From the NCBI GenBank assembly GCA_030762935.1, contig CM060883.1, positions 46,554,501-46,618,500 of the forward strand: DNA of 64,000 nt, given 5' to 3'. Positions within the stretch are counted from its first letter, which is position 1. Every line of letters starts with the position of its first letter. Source of the DNA: Hymenopus coronatus. Taxonomy: Eukaryota; Arthropoda; Insecta; Mantodea; Hymenopodidae. The position numbers and the translations under genes were made by a program. Below are positions 43,815-55,255 of this stretch, piece after piece. The notes under the pieces are model-generated. The model saw only the letters and a list, made by a program, of their open reading frames with translations, did no database searches and was not told the DNA's origin.

Positions 43815-44775
43815 ACAATGCACGTTAATCGAGATAAACATTAGCAGAAATTGTCCTAATTACTTGTAAATTGGAGGAAAATAAGGGAATACACTAGGCT
43901 ATAACGAATGTTAAATCTCTTAAAAGCTGGTTGTCATTTGGTTGAAATCTGTATCTATGCAGGGCCAGGAGTTTACAACTTTCTGTGTGAGAAAGGTTTT
44001 TTAAATCTGAAAACAAGGAATATCTCAGAAATGGTTAATTCCACGAAAAGAAAACGTATATATGGCATATAAATTTTTTTATATTGTTAATTGTTAACAT
44101 GATCTACATTTTTGTGTAGTAAGTTTTTGTCCATCTCTTACGGTTTACCAGTTATGCAAAATTCACCAGGAAGGAAGTAGTCTTCAGAGACTATTTCCAT
44201 AAAATCCAAGATATACATTTTATTTGTCGGGTAAATATTTTTTTTTTTTTTTTTTTTTTGGTAGCTTAACGTCCTTTAACCTGGTTGGTCATATCAGACG
44301 CTGACTGAAATTGGTGAATTGATGCTCAAATGATATTGGGGTCCACGGAGCTTAAAGTTACTCGACATTCGTCTTCTCAGGATAAGGGAAAACCCCGACA
44401 AAACCTTATCCGGGTAACTCACTCTAAGTGAGATTCGAACCTTTTGAATGTGAGGCAGACACGCTACCACCACACTACCCAGGCGGGCATAAATATTTTT
44501 AATATACGATATTTTAATCAAAATCGTTAGAGCCATTTTTTAGAAAATCAAAATTTTCGAAAAAGCTCAAGTTTGGTATTTAACGCTCTTTTCGTTTTTG
44601 AGCTATGCTGCCCACAGACATACACGGACATTTTTTCCAAAAATACTTTTTTTTTATTCAGGGGGACCAAAAACATGTATTACCAGTGAAAGCTGTGTAT
44701 TGTATTTTTGGGTGCATTACAATACATTTTCTAATATATCATGTACATAATACGTATAGACAAACTAAAAAGAAA
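43815..44775 (+). repeat. W1 copy, 5' truncated, carrying SINE-C
   Basis: Starts GTTAATCGAGATAAACATTA, includes AAGGAATATCTCAGAAATGG and CAGTTATGCAAAATTCACC, is interrupted at 44241 by SINE-C, resumes AATATACGATATTTTAATCA, lacks the GGGTAGTTGGG block and ends with decayed hairpin (ATATATCATGTACATAATAC). Confidence 0.85.
44241..44489 (-). mobile_element. SINE-C, inverted
   Basis: Poly(T) at 44238-44260 (its poly(A) tail), TAACGTCCTTTAACCTGGTT, CATATCAGACGCTGACTGAA, TTACTCGACATTCGTCTTCT, ACCTTATCCGGGTAACTCAC, GAGATTCGAACC (B box), GGCAGACACGCTACCACCAC (A box) and GCGGGC. TAAATATTT flanks it on both sides (44232 and 44490). Same family as 41246-41520. Confidence 0.9.
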
Positions 44776-45366
44776 CGAAAAAAAAACTTGAAATTCTTCT
44801 ATAAAGACAATGAAATATCGACAGTTTTCATTAGTATAGCAATCGAAAAGGAAACTAAAAGGGGCAAAAGGATTATAAAACATACTATTAAATTAACATA
44901 CAATATATAATTTATAGCAAATGAATATAGACCTTGAAAATACGAAAAATGGTTATTATACAAATGATTTCGAAGAAGAGAAATTGAACCTCTTATCGCA
45001 GATATGGTAATTTCTTTTATTTTTCCCTTATTCAGTCCAAACTTCTCTCCCAGGTATTGAAAAAATGTAAAGGAATGGTGCTCCGAGCTCCGACCATCAG
45101 ACAAATTACCTCTATTATATTTAAATCGTATTTTGCCTTGAAGTATGCGATTGCGGGTGTATAAATATTCCTTTTCTGTTTGTCAACGTCTTCTGGTTGT
45201 CCTTTGTCCGGTAGGGTCGATGATAAATTCTATTTTGGTGTCTTCTCGAATTGCTCTCATGTCAATTCGTCTGGTGCTACTGTTAGTTTCCAGTCCGTGG
45301 ACTTCTTTAAAAATAGAAAAGGTAGTTCTGTGATTGCGTATTGAAGTGTTAGTGCAGAAAAAATAA
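44776..45366. other. no recognised feature
   Basis: AT-rich with a frame at 44799-45104 (minus, 101 codons) that is hydrophobic and A/T-driven. No family recognised. Confidence 0.4.
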
Positions 45367-46155
45367 TCTGATGCGTCCATTCAATGCCTTTCTCTACAAC
45401 TCTGTAACAAATTACTGTTAATAAGTTTATTCTTCTATATATTCCATGCTAAAACAGCAGAAACGGTCTTACTATTTAGTTTATTTATAAGTAGAAGGGA
45501 AATAATGGAATACACTAGGCTAAACCGATAGTCAAACGTTTTAAAATGTGGTTGCTATGTGATCGAAATCCGTTTCTTTGCGTGGTCAAGCGTTGACAGT
45601 TCCTGTATGAGAAACGCTTAAATATTTTAAAAACTGAAATCAATATCAAGGAATATCTCGAAAACGACCAATTTCACGAAAAAAATGTATATGTCATAGA
45701 TTGTGTGTTTTATCGAGATCTTTATCTTTTGTGTTATAAGTTTTTGTATATCTCCTACAGTTTACCAGTTATGCAAAATTCAATAAATATCTTTAGAGGA
45801 TATTCCCAGAAAAGTCAAGATGTTGATTTTATTTCTCCTATAAACATCCTAAATTTAAGAGTTTTTAATCAAAATCGTTAGAGCCATTTTTGAGAAAATC
45901 AAAAATTTTGAAATGTTTTCCATGTAAGGGGTAGTTGGGGGTGGGAAGACTTTCTTTGGTATTTAACAGACTTTTCGTTTTTGAGCCACGCTGTCCACAG
46001 ACACACACGGATCTTTTTTCTAGAAATGCTTTCTTTGGATTCAGGAGGTCTGAAAACATGTATTTCCGGTTAAGTCTGGGTATCGACTTTTTGGGTGGAA
46101 TACAATACCTTCTCTATACACTATGTACATAGTACGTGTAGAGAAAGTAAAAAAC
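45367..46155 (+). repeat. W1 full-length copy with internal deletion
   Basis: Start AATCTGATGCGTCCATTCAA, CTTTCTCTACAACTCTGTAA, full order to GTAGTTGGGGGTGGGAAGAC. It then jumps to CTTTGGTATTTAACAGACTT (loss of the GATGCGACACG segment) and ends with hairpin CTCTATACACTATGTACATA and GTAGAGAAAGTAAAAAA. Confidence 0.88.
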
Positions 46156-46764
46156 AAATAATGACTATAAAAAGAGAATAGATCGGTTGCACAAAGCCTA
46201 CGACGTCGATTATAAACATCACATTTCGAAGTAAATACAAGGGTGTCGCGGCCCACCAATTGAGAAACACAAACGCTCTGCGTATTACAGACTATGTACA
46301 ATGAAATGTAAGAGAAAAGAAAGGATACGTGCGCAAGGGTTAAAACGTCACTAGCTGATGCTATCCTAAGGACATTTTATTCATCGCAGTCAGAGAATGG
46401 TAATTTATATTTTGCAAACTCAACTCCCTTCATATGTTTTGGATAAGTCAATACGGATCTCAAAGTATGAAATCACACTCCCTTGAGCTATTAACATGCG
46501 CTTTCATAACTCAGTGTAATTTATTTACAGTAGAACCTCGGCCATTAATTACGACATAAACCAGAGTACTTGCATACATTCTAACTGATTTTCCTTACCC
46601 ACTATCACAGCATTTAAAGTATATTCCTACAAAACCTTATCTATCTACTCTATATTAATTGAGATAAAATAATTGGAAAAGTAATTATAAAGTGTATTTT
46701 TATTAAATATTACTGGAGAAATAGTTTAGGAAAAGTATATTAACTTTAATATAGAGATGTTAAG
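46156..46764. other. no recognised feature
   Basis: No repeat or gene landmark. The frame at 46041-46301 is partly W1 shadow. Confidence 0.4.
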
Positions 46765-48350
46765 AGAATATACAGTGTAATAACAATAAATGTATGATCA
46801 TATTAAAATGTACTGTGTAATAATAAGAGATGCGTAGGTAGATGTACAAGGATATATAAGAATATGATATTTCATAAGAAATATATGATAGTACAAGGTG
46901 CATACAAGAATGAACTAAATAATAATATCAAACGTATCTATAGGTAAATGTACAATCATCATAACAAGAATGTACTATGTAATAGTAGGGTATGTAAAGG
47001 TAAATTTATAAGGATCATACAAGAATGCACTTTTTAATAATAGGGTATGTATAGGTAAGTGTACAGGCATCATAAAAAGAATGTACTATGTAATAATAGA
47101 ACATGTAAAGGTAGATTTATAAGGATCATACAACAATATATTATATAATAATAGGGAATGTATAGGTAAATTTACAATCATACAAGAATGTACTATGTAA
47201 TAATAGGGCATGATTAGGTAAATTTACAAGCATCATACAAGAATGTGCTATGTAATAATAGGGTATGTATAGGTAAATGTACAAGCATCATAAAAGAATG
47301 TATTATGTAATAATAGGGCATGTATAGGTAAATTTATAAGGATCATAAAAGAATATGCTATGTAATAATAGGATATATAGATAAATGTACAAGGATCATA
47401 CAAGAATATACTATGTAATAATAGGATATATAGGTAAATGTACAAGGATCATATAAGAATATACTATATAATAATAGGACATGTATAGGCAAATTTATAA
47501 GGATCAAGAATATACTATGTAATAATAGGATATGTATAGGTAAATATATAAGGATCATGCAAGAATATACTATGTAATAATAGGACATGTATAGGTAAGT
47601 TTATAAGGATCAAGAATATACTATGTAATAATAGGATGTATATAGGTAAATTTATGACTATACAAGAATATACTATGTAATAATAGGATATGTAGGTAAA
47701 TTTATAAGGATCATACAAGAATGTACTATATAATAAAAGGACATGTATAGGCAAATTTATAAGGAACAAGAATATACTATGTAATAATAGGATATGTATA
47801 GGTAAATTTATAAGGATCAAGAATATACTATGTAATAATAGGACATGTATAGGTAAGTTTATAAGGATCAAGAATATACTATGTAATAATAGGATGTATA
47901 TAGGTAAATTTATAAGGATCATACAAGAATATGCTATGTAATAATAGGACATGTATAGGTAAATTTATGAGGATCATACAGAATGTACTAACTAATAATA
48001 GAGTATGTATAGGTAAATTTATAAGGATTTACAAGAATATGCCATGTAATAGTAGGATATGTATGGCTAAATGTGTAAGCATCATACAAGAATGTACTTC
48101 TAATAAAAGGGTGTGTATAGGTAAATTTATAAGCATCATACAAGAATGTACTATGTCATAATAGGATATGTATAGGATTATTTATAAGTATCATACAAGA
48201 ATGTACTATTATGTAATAATAGAGTATGTAAGGTAAATTTATAAGGCTCATTTAAGAATGTACTATATAATAATAGGGGATGTATAGGTAAATGTATAAG
48301 GTCATACAAGAATATACTGTGTAATAATAGGGTATGTATAGGTAGATACT
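46765..48350. repeat. AT-rich minisatellite, period about 55 bp
   Basis: About 28 degenerate units. Each contains CAAGAATATACTATGTAATA, then ATAGGRYATGTATAGGTAAA and TTTATAAGGATCATA. Successive TAATAATAG starts at 47091, 47146, 47198 and 47253 give spacings of 55, 52 and 55. Left units are the most diverged. Minus-strand frames reading YYYIVYS and LPIHILLLHSIFL are by-products because 55 is not a multiple of three over the whole array, so no protein is inferred. It abuts the Tc1-like element to the right. Confidence 0.92.
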
Positions 48351-48369
48351 GGTAACAGGTTATGGAAAC

Positions 48370-49258
48370 TACAGGGTTACTACAAAAGAAATAGACAACT
48401 TCAACTGCCTGTAAAACAAAAACTATTAGAGATAGCAACCTAATTATTTTGGAGGTATGTTGAGAAACTCTCAAAGTTTTGTTTGTTACTATTGATAACG
48501 CTGTAGTGTTTTGTTTGTTGTTGCAGAAGCTGAAATGGCGGAAAATCCTGTGGAAAAGATATATTGCGTGTTGAAATTTGCTAGAACGCAAACAGCAACT
48601 GTTGTCCAACGACATTTTAGAACACGTTACCACAAAAATGAAATGATGCGCTCACAAAAACCAGCATCGTCTTCATCAGGTCGCAACATGTCGATGCAAA
48701 AGTCACGGCGAATGACCTTATCTTCTTCACTCAGAAACTGCAACATCTGTAATCTGTAAGGCATCATGTGCAGTCGATTCTGCAAGATTTTCCATGCAGT
48801 TTGCTGTGGAATTTGTAATTGCATGCTTGCCCTAGATGTCGATTTCTGTGGGCTTCTTATGTAGGCAGAACGAACACGTTCAATGTTTTCTTCCGAAACT
48901 CTTGGTCTTCCCGAGCTCTTCCCTTTGCACAAACATCCCGTTGTCTCGAATTTTCTATACCAGTCGTAGATTGACTGTCTAGTCAGTGAGTTTTGTGGTA
49001 ACGTGTTCTAAAATGTCGTTGGAGAACAGTTGCTGATTGCGTTCTAGCAAATTCTAGCACGCAATATGCCTTTTCCACAGGATTTTCCGCCATTTCAGCT
49101 TCTGCAACAACAATCAAAACACTACAGCGTTACCAACAGTATCAAACAAAACTTTGAGAGTTTCTCAACATACCTCCAAAATAATTAGGTTGCTATCTCT
49201 AATAGTTTTTATTTTACAGGTAGTTAAAGTTGTCTATTTCTTTTGTAGAAACCCTGTA
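48370..49258 (-). mobile_element. Tc1/mariner foldback element with long TIRs
   Basis: Ends are TACAGGGTTACTACAAAAGA on the left and TTTTGTAGAAACCCTGTA on the right, with TA at both edges (48370-48371, 49257-49258). Inverted arms are about 270 bp long (48370-48642 and 48993-49258), including the first codons of the transposase. The unique interior of about 350 bp holds only an N-terminal transposase piece on the minus strand. The catalytic part is absent, so it is an internally rearranged, non-autonomous copy. Confidence 0.85.
48641..49093 (-). pseudogene. transposase N-terminus (Tc1/mariner, DUF4817-like)
   Basis: The start ATG at 49093 gives MAENPVEKAYCVLEFARTQS and HFRTRYHKTH, then a TGA. 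After a frame change the reading continues RQSIYDWYRKFETTG, GRPRVSEENIERVRSAYIRS, QTAWKILQNRLHMMPYRLQM and FCIDMLRPDEDDAGF, a helix-turn-helix pair typical of insect transposases of this kind. It stops where the left inverted arm begins, before any DDE catalytic residue. The left arm has the same first 34 codons on the plus strand (from 48535). Not functional. It resembles families listed in insect genomes as Tc3-like or DUF4817 proteins. Confidence 0.8.
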
Positions 49259-49320
49259 TTATTAACCATCATATAAGGATCGTAAAAGTAAACTGAAACA
49301 TAAGTCTATTACATTAGAGG

Positions 49321-49496
49321 AGTGAAGAATGGTTCTTATATGTGCTACAAATCTGCGACACGGAACCAACGGCTTTACTTCCTTTCCGAAGAAAGCCATG
49401 CTAAGGATTTTACGCCAAAAAAAAAAAAAACGCAACGCCCTCCGCCGAGTTTGAACCCATGATCTTAGGAACCAGAGGTAACATGTTATCTCTAGA
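49321..49496 (-). mobile_element. SINE-A copy with oligo(A)
   Basis: GGCTTTACTTCCTTTCCGAA, GAAAGCCATGCTAAGGATTT, CCTCCGCCGAGTTTGAACCC (B box on minus) and GGTAACATGTTATCTC. Interrupted by an A14 run at 49417. The 3' part beyond CCTCAAGCC is missing. Confidence 0.65.
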
Positions 49497-49921
49497 CTTT
49501 TACTGTATATACCACAAACACAGTAGGTAGAGAAGGTATTGCATTCCACCCAAGATATTCGATATCAAGATTTTCCTGGAATATATGTTTGAGGACTCTG
49601 AAACAAAAAAAAAAAAAACAAAAAAAAAACAAAAAACTCATTTGTAAAAAAAAATAAAACAAACGCGCGTGTGTGGGTGTGTGTCTGTGTGAACAGTACA
49701 TATCTAATTCAATCACCAAAAGTTAGTTAAAAACTAAACTTGGCATTTAATTTCAGTATTTTTCAAGAAGATTTTAAATAAAACTCCCCAAACTAAAAAC
49801 CTACCGTTTATATAAAAGGTGTTATGTAATTTTCGATTTTCTCAAAAACAGCTGTATATAATGGTTTCACTAAAATACCATAATGATATTCAGCTGATAT
49901 ATAAAACGTATATCTTAAATT
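49497..49921 (-). repeat. W1 diverged 3' part
   Basis: GACTTTTACTGTATATACCA (decayed hairpin), GGTATTGCATTCCACCCAAG, poly(A)-rich stretch 49599-49650, TG tract, AAACTAAACTTGGCATTTAA. It stops near TATATCTTAAATTTT, where another copy begins. Confidence 0.7.
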
Positions 49922-50516
49922 TTTACGTTCTCTGGCCCCGTATGTACAATGCACCCAAAAAGTCCTTAGATTTCATCGGAAATACATGTTTTAGACCCAT
50001 AAATAAAAACGCATTTTCAGAGAAAGGTCCGTGTGAGTGTCCGAGGACAGTGTAGCTCTAAAACGAAAAGACGGCTAAATACCAAACTTGGTATTTAAGT
50101 TTGGTATCTTCCAAGGATGGGACACGAAGATTGTCAAGAAAATCTCCCAAACCCCATCTTTTAAATGAAAAACATTTCGAAAATTTTGTTTTTCTTTAAA
50201 ATGGCTCTAACGATTTTGATTAAAATATTATATATTCAAGCCACTTCCTTCTCAAATAAAGTGCATATCTTGAATTTTCTGGAAACAGCTTCGGAAGACC
50301 TGTTTGTTCTGCATTCATTTTGTTGAATTTTGCATAATTAGCAAATCGTAAGACATAGACAAAAACTTACTACACAAAAAATGCAGACCTAGTTAAAGCA
50401 CACATGTTTTTCGTGGAGTTACCGTTTTGGAGATATTCCTTGTTATTAGTTGCAATTGTAAAGTACTTATACTTTTCTCAGACAAAAAGTGTCCGTTTTT
50501 CTTTTCTTATACTCCT
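49922..50516 (-). repeat. W1 3' part, next to previous copy
   Basis: TACGTTCTCTGGCCCCGTAT, CAATGCACCCAAAAAGTCCT, AAATACCAAACTTGGTATTT, full middle, then TTTTTCGTGGAGTTACCGTT. It ends around TTTTTCTTTTCTTATACTCC. The 5' end is missing. Confidence 0.75.
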
Positions 50517-51322
50517 GGCCAAGCAAGGAAGCAATTTACAATAACATCTGGACTACCTGAATCCAAAAATATCATTTTTAGAAAAATGTCTGTAAGTATG
50601 TGTGTGTGTCTGTGGGCAGCATAACTCAAAAACGAAAAGACCATTAAATACCAAACTTGGTATTTAAGTTTGGTATCTTCCAAGGATCGACACGAAAATT
50701 TTCAAGAAAATCCCCCCACCCCAAACTACCCTTTACATAGAACTTTTTTCCAATTTTTTTATTTTCTAAAAAACTGGCTCTAACGATTTTGATTAAAATA
50801 TCATATATTAAAGATATTTACCTAACAAATAAAATGTATGTTTTGAATTTTCTGGGAATAGCCTATGAAGACTATTTTATTCTGGGTGAATTTTAAGGAA
50901 TTTTGCATAACTGGTAAACCGTAAGAAATGCACAAAAACTTAGCACACAAAAAATATAGAGCATATTAAAACACACAGTTTATGTTATATGCATTTTTTC
51001 GTGGAGTTGATAGATTTTGAGGTATTCCTCTTTTTGGTTTCAGCTTTTCAAAACTTATACTTTTCTCATAAAGGAATTAATCAACTCCTGTCCACACTAA
51101 CAAAGGAACTTCATTCACATAGCAACCAGCTTTTGATTATTACTTTAACCTATACTACTCCCTTATTTTGCTTCTAGTTACAAGGAAGCAAGTAATAAGA
51201 CTATTTCTGCTTTTTTTTTTTTTTTTCTGATTAGCATGAAGTAAATAGAAGTGTAAGCTTTTGAAGAATAATTTGTTGCAGAGATGTAGAGAAAGTCATG
51301 TGAATGGTGTACATCAGATATT
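50517..51322 (-). repeat. W1 copy lacking its 3' terminus
   Basis: Begins GAATCCAAAAATATCATTTT, TG tract at 50597-50612, ACCAAACTTGGTATTTAAGT, CCCCCCACCCCAAACTACCC, ends AGAGAAAGTCATGTGAATGG, then TGTACATCAGATATTTTG. Confidence 0.88.
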
Positions 51323-51940
51323 TTGATAAGGCATCTGCCCTTTCATTACCAAGAACTCCAGTGTGAGGGAATCCACTGTAAAACTATCGATTGATGAAGA
51401 GGTTGTAAGTGTTTAATACTATGGTAGATTTCGTGCACAATTCGAATCACTAAAGATGACTGCTGTATCGAAGACATTAATGTGGTAGAAAAGGTAGATG
51501 TGGGGTTTACACCGCATTCCCGTAGTGTATTCCGTTTAATGACATAGTTGGATATTATTGGTCAAACTTTTATATTACTCCCTCTTATTTGATATTAGAA
51601 GGGTTGGTAAAGCTATAGGAGAATATCATCATATAAATATATCTTTAAGAATTGAAACTAACCTCATAATCCACTTCAGAGCATCAAGGAGCTAATATGT
51701 TTTCATCTAGAATTGGAATATCCCACCGTTCCTACCCTATAAATACTCTTTCTTAAATAGAAAATTCACGAAAATTATCATGGTTGGGGAAGATTTAACA
51801 GCTGTTGCTAGGCGGAAAGTAAGTATTTATGCCTAGAAATAATGAAATGTGTATGCTACCAACGTAGATAAAGTCACCAAATAAGAAAGAAAAAAAAGTG
51901 AAGCTCAAAAGTCACCAACACTCACACATTAACAATGGAG
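51323..51940. other. no recognised feature
   Basis: AT-rich, no landmark. Nothing seen beyond short T and A runs. Confidence 0.4.
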
Positions 51941-51949
51941 TGCTAAGGC

Positions 51950-52330
51950 TCAGTTAGTGAAACCGGCGGAAATTAAGACGAAAATTAATAGTTTATTTAA
52001 CACACTGGCCTAAACCTAAGACAGCGCATGCTCGCTCCGCTCGCATGCTTTGGTGACACCGATAACAATTATTAAAACCAAAGTACATGAAAATCAGTAT
52101 ATTTACACACACACACACACTAACCTAAACCTAACACAGCGACGCTCGCTTCGCTCGCATGCTTTGGTGAAACCAGTGGAAATAATTGAAATCAAACTAC
52201 AGGAAAATCAGTTTCTTTACACACCAGCCTAAATCTATTACAGCGCATGCTCGCTTCGTTCGTATGCTTTGGTGATACCACTTAAAACTACGAAAAACAA
52301 GTTACACGAAAATCACGTATTTACACAACA
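51950..52330. repeat. tandem repeat, period about 104-114 bp, three units
   Basis: Units start CCTAAACCTAAGACAGCGCA (52010), CCTAAACCTAACACAGCGAC (52124) and CCTAAATCTATTACAGCGCA (52228). Each continues with GCTCGCTYCGYTCGCATGCT (third unit diverged), TTGGTGA and a variable AAATTAAAA part with GAAAATCA. The CCTAA pairs resemble the insect telomere unit and GCTCGCTTCGCTCGC is a direct repeat. A CA tract lies at 52086-52101. Confidence 0.8.
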
Positions 52331-53466
52331 ATAATGGATTCAGAACTCTAAAAACACAGAATCACTTTTAGAATCGGCAGGATGGCATATAGCGGTATTT
52401 TTTGTAAAAATGTTGCAAATCATCGTCATGATGTAAAAAAAACAGCTCATGCATTAAAATAAATTATAAAGCGACTCTAGTGATCTAATAAAAAACCACC
52501 AATGATGGTTCCACAACCTTTTAATGGCTAGTGATAAGCAGTTTTCAAATATTGGTAGTTCTGAATTTTGCAACATGAACGTCAACTATGAACGATTTAG
52601 ATGCCACCTGCCTGTTAGCTAGTGAAACAATAGAAATTGTTGTAAAACAGTTAAGCAAACGAATACTTTTGGTATATTATAATGTAAATCACGTACTTTG
52701 TTGAAACTTTAAGTCCAAAAATAAACAAGATATGTTTTTAAAAGTTAGTAATACAATGTTACGGTTAGTAAAAGTGAAAAAACTAATATTTAATAGCTTT
52801 AGTGGTACTTTAAGCGGGTGGAACCAAGATATAGTAATAATGAAGGGTTCTCAGTGGAAGAAAGGCATTGTGGATACAACTTATCTTTTACCTAGAAGGT
52901 GTACTTTTGGCAACTTTGGCATTAGTAAGTCAAAAACACATACGAGAGTTGGAGATGCGAGCAGTCAACTGGATATTGGAGCCATTAGTGGTTTTACTTA
53001 CTGTTAGATGTATTCACGAAGCGGAATGCCACCGTGAGACTCAATTACGATGGCTTGGTGCATTTTGGTGCAGTTTGAACAACATTTGCATAGCTGAGCT
53101 GTTTAACGACATTGATGGGTTTAGGTTAGAAGCTAACGTAGTCTCAGAATAAGTAGAATACTCGAAACTCTGGGACAAGCTCCAGAAAATCAAAACTGGA
53201 ACTATTATTAATATACTTGTTGTTTTTCGACCGTTTAACTTGTTTAACATACAATATATGAAATAAACTCAGAGATTATCTTGTTAATAGCAATAAATGA
53301 AAATTCAAGGGCTCCTGTGATAGGTTATAATTAAAATTTTAAACACTTTAAGATTACTTTAAATCCTTGAGATATTCTGTTGTTTTCCACAACAACATGG
53401 AAAAGGTATAGATTTTTGAGCCCAGCAAATACATGAACGTTGATTTTCTAACATATCGCTATTCGT
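52331..53466. other. about 1.1 kb without a recognised element
   Basis: Frames at 52732-53007 and 52868-53152 overlap on the same strand in different phases and resemble no family known to me. They could be a decayed single-copy sequence. Nothing supports a gene. Confidence 0.35.
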
Positions 53467-53785
53467 TTTTACTTTCTCTACACATACTATGTACATATTG
53501 TATAGAGAAGGTATTGCATTCCACCCAAAAATTCGATACCGAGATTTCACCGTTGATGTGATTTCAACCACATGGTAACTAGCTTTTAAAATATTTGAGT
53601 ATCGTTTTAGCCTAGTGTATTCCTTTATTTACCTTCTACTTACAAGGAAGCAAATAAAAAGACCATTTCCGTTGTTTGTTTCTCTCGATTTAAATTAAGT
53701 AGATAGAATAATAAGCTTTTTAATAATAACATGTTACCGAGATGTAGAGAAAGTCATGTGAATGGAACACATCAGATTTTTTACT
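53467..53785 (-). repeat. minimal W1 deletion derivative with both ends
   Basis: Only about 320 bp. Left TTTTTACTTTCTCTACACAT, hairpin, GGTATTGCATTCCACCCAAA, AATTCGATACCGAGATTTCA. It then jumps to AACCACATGGTAACTAGCTT and the 5' end AGAGAAAGTCATGTGAATGG, AACACATCAGATTTTT. The middle 550 bp including the microsatellite are gone. Confidence 0.9.
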
Positions 53786-53899
53786 TCTATTGTTTACAGA
53801 CAGACATACAATACATATGTACTAACCTTTCTCTAAAACCAATTTAGTCCATAGTATCAACTTTCAGAAACATATTAATCGAACTAATCCGACTTTTTT

Positions 53900-54000
53900 T
53901 TATGAAAAAAACGTATATTTCAGATCAAATTTCGACATCGAATATTTAGATGAAATATAAAGCTTCCCTTATTTACTATACGTAGTAAAGAAAGCAACAC
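53900..54000 (+). repeat. W1 3' end fragment
   Basis: CAGATCAAATTTCGACATCG, AATATTTAGATGAAATATAA and a terminal CTTCCCTTATTTACTATACG, then GTAAAGAAAGCAACA. Diverged. Confidence 0.45.
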
Positions 54001-54137
54001 CTCTTTTAATGATAGTTTGAAGAATGTATATAAAGTAAGTGAAATAAGGTTAAGAAAAAAGTGTGATTATGACATTTTAAATATTTAATTTATAAATAAT
54101 GCTGTTGTAAGACATCATGTTAAATATAAAATACTTG

Positions 54138-55255
54138 CCGTACCTAGCAAAATAAGTGGTAGTGAAATTAAAATAACACCAAGTATTAAGGATTACAACA
54201 GCATGACCTGGATTCAACAGTACTGAAATCTTGCAGTAAGAATCCCACTGTTCTACCTACCAAAGTAAGAGGTAGTGAAAGTAAAACACAAATGCGAGCT
54301 GGATAGAGTAGTAGAGAAATCTTACAGTAACAATCCCATTGCTCTACCTACCAAAGTAAGAGGTAGAGAATGTAAAATACAATAGAAAGAATTGGATACA
54401 ACAGTAGTGAGATCTTGCAGTACCAATATCATACTCTACCTAGCAAAGTAAGAGGTAGAGAAAGTGAAACACAATAACATGAGCTGGATACAACAGTAGT
54501 GAAATCTTACAGTAACAATATAATGCTCTACCTACCAAAGTAAGAGGTAGAGAAAGTGAAGCACAATAACATGAGCTGGATACAACAGTAGTGAGATCTT
54601 GCAGTACCAATATCATGCTCCACCTACCAAAGTAAGAGGTAGAGAAAGTGAAACACAGTAACAAGAGCTGGATACAACAGTAGTGAGATCTTGCAGTACC
54701 AATATAATGCTCTACCTACCAAAGTAAGAGGTAGAGAAAGTGAAGCACAATAACATGAGCTGGATACAACAGTAGTGAGATCTTGCAGTACCAATATCAT
54801 GCTCTACCTACCAAAGTAAGAGGTAGAGAAACTGAAACACAATAACATGAGCTGGATACAACAGTAGTGAGATCTTGCAGTACTAATATCATGCTCTACC
54901 TACCAAAGTAAGAGGTAGAGAAAGTGAAACACAATAACATGAGCTGGATACAACAGTAGTGAGATCTTGCAGTAACAATATCATGCTCTACCTACCAAAG
55001 TAAGAGGTAGAGAAAGTGAAACACAATAACATGAGCTGGATACAACAGTAGTGAGATCTTGCAGTAACAATATCATGCTCTACCTACCAAACTAAGAGGT
55101 AGAGAAAGTGAAACACAATAACATGAGCTGGATACAACAGTAGTGAGATCTTGCAGAAGCAATATCATGCTCTACCTACCAAAGTAAGAGGTAGAGAAAG
55201 TGAAACACAATAACATGAGCTGGATACAACAGTAGTGAGATCTTGCAGTACCAAT
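54138..55255. repeat. minisatellite of 92-bp units with a hairpin
   Basis: About 12 units. CTCTACC starts at 54434 and 54526 show the 92-bp period, and units between 54520 and 55250 are nearly identical. Each reads ATGCTCTACCTACCAAAGTA, AGAGGTAGAGAAAGTGAAAC, ACAATAACATGAGCTGGATA, CAACAGTAGTGAGATCTTGC, AGTACCAATATC. CTCTACCT and AGGTAGAG form an 8-bp stem around an 11-nt loop in every unit. The left units (54138-54430) are diverged and contain indels. No coding frame. Confidence 0.95.

Noticed and set aside
46965..48633. Long minus-strand frames with repeats such as LPIHILLLHSIFL
   Set aside because: They are translations of the AT-rich minisatellite. The unit length of about 55 bp varies and the frame is not conserved between units.
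52732..53152. Two overlapping plus-strand frames as a small gene
   Set aside because: They lie in different phases over the same bases, with no recognisable domain or codon signature.
46765..55255. CRISPR array
   Set aside because: Units at 55 and 92 bp are degenerate or nearly identical throughout, with no separate unique spacers, in a eukaryotic setting.
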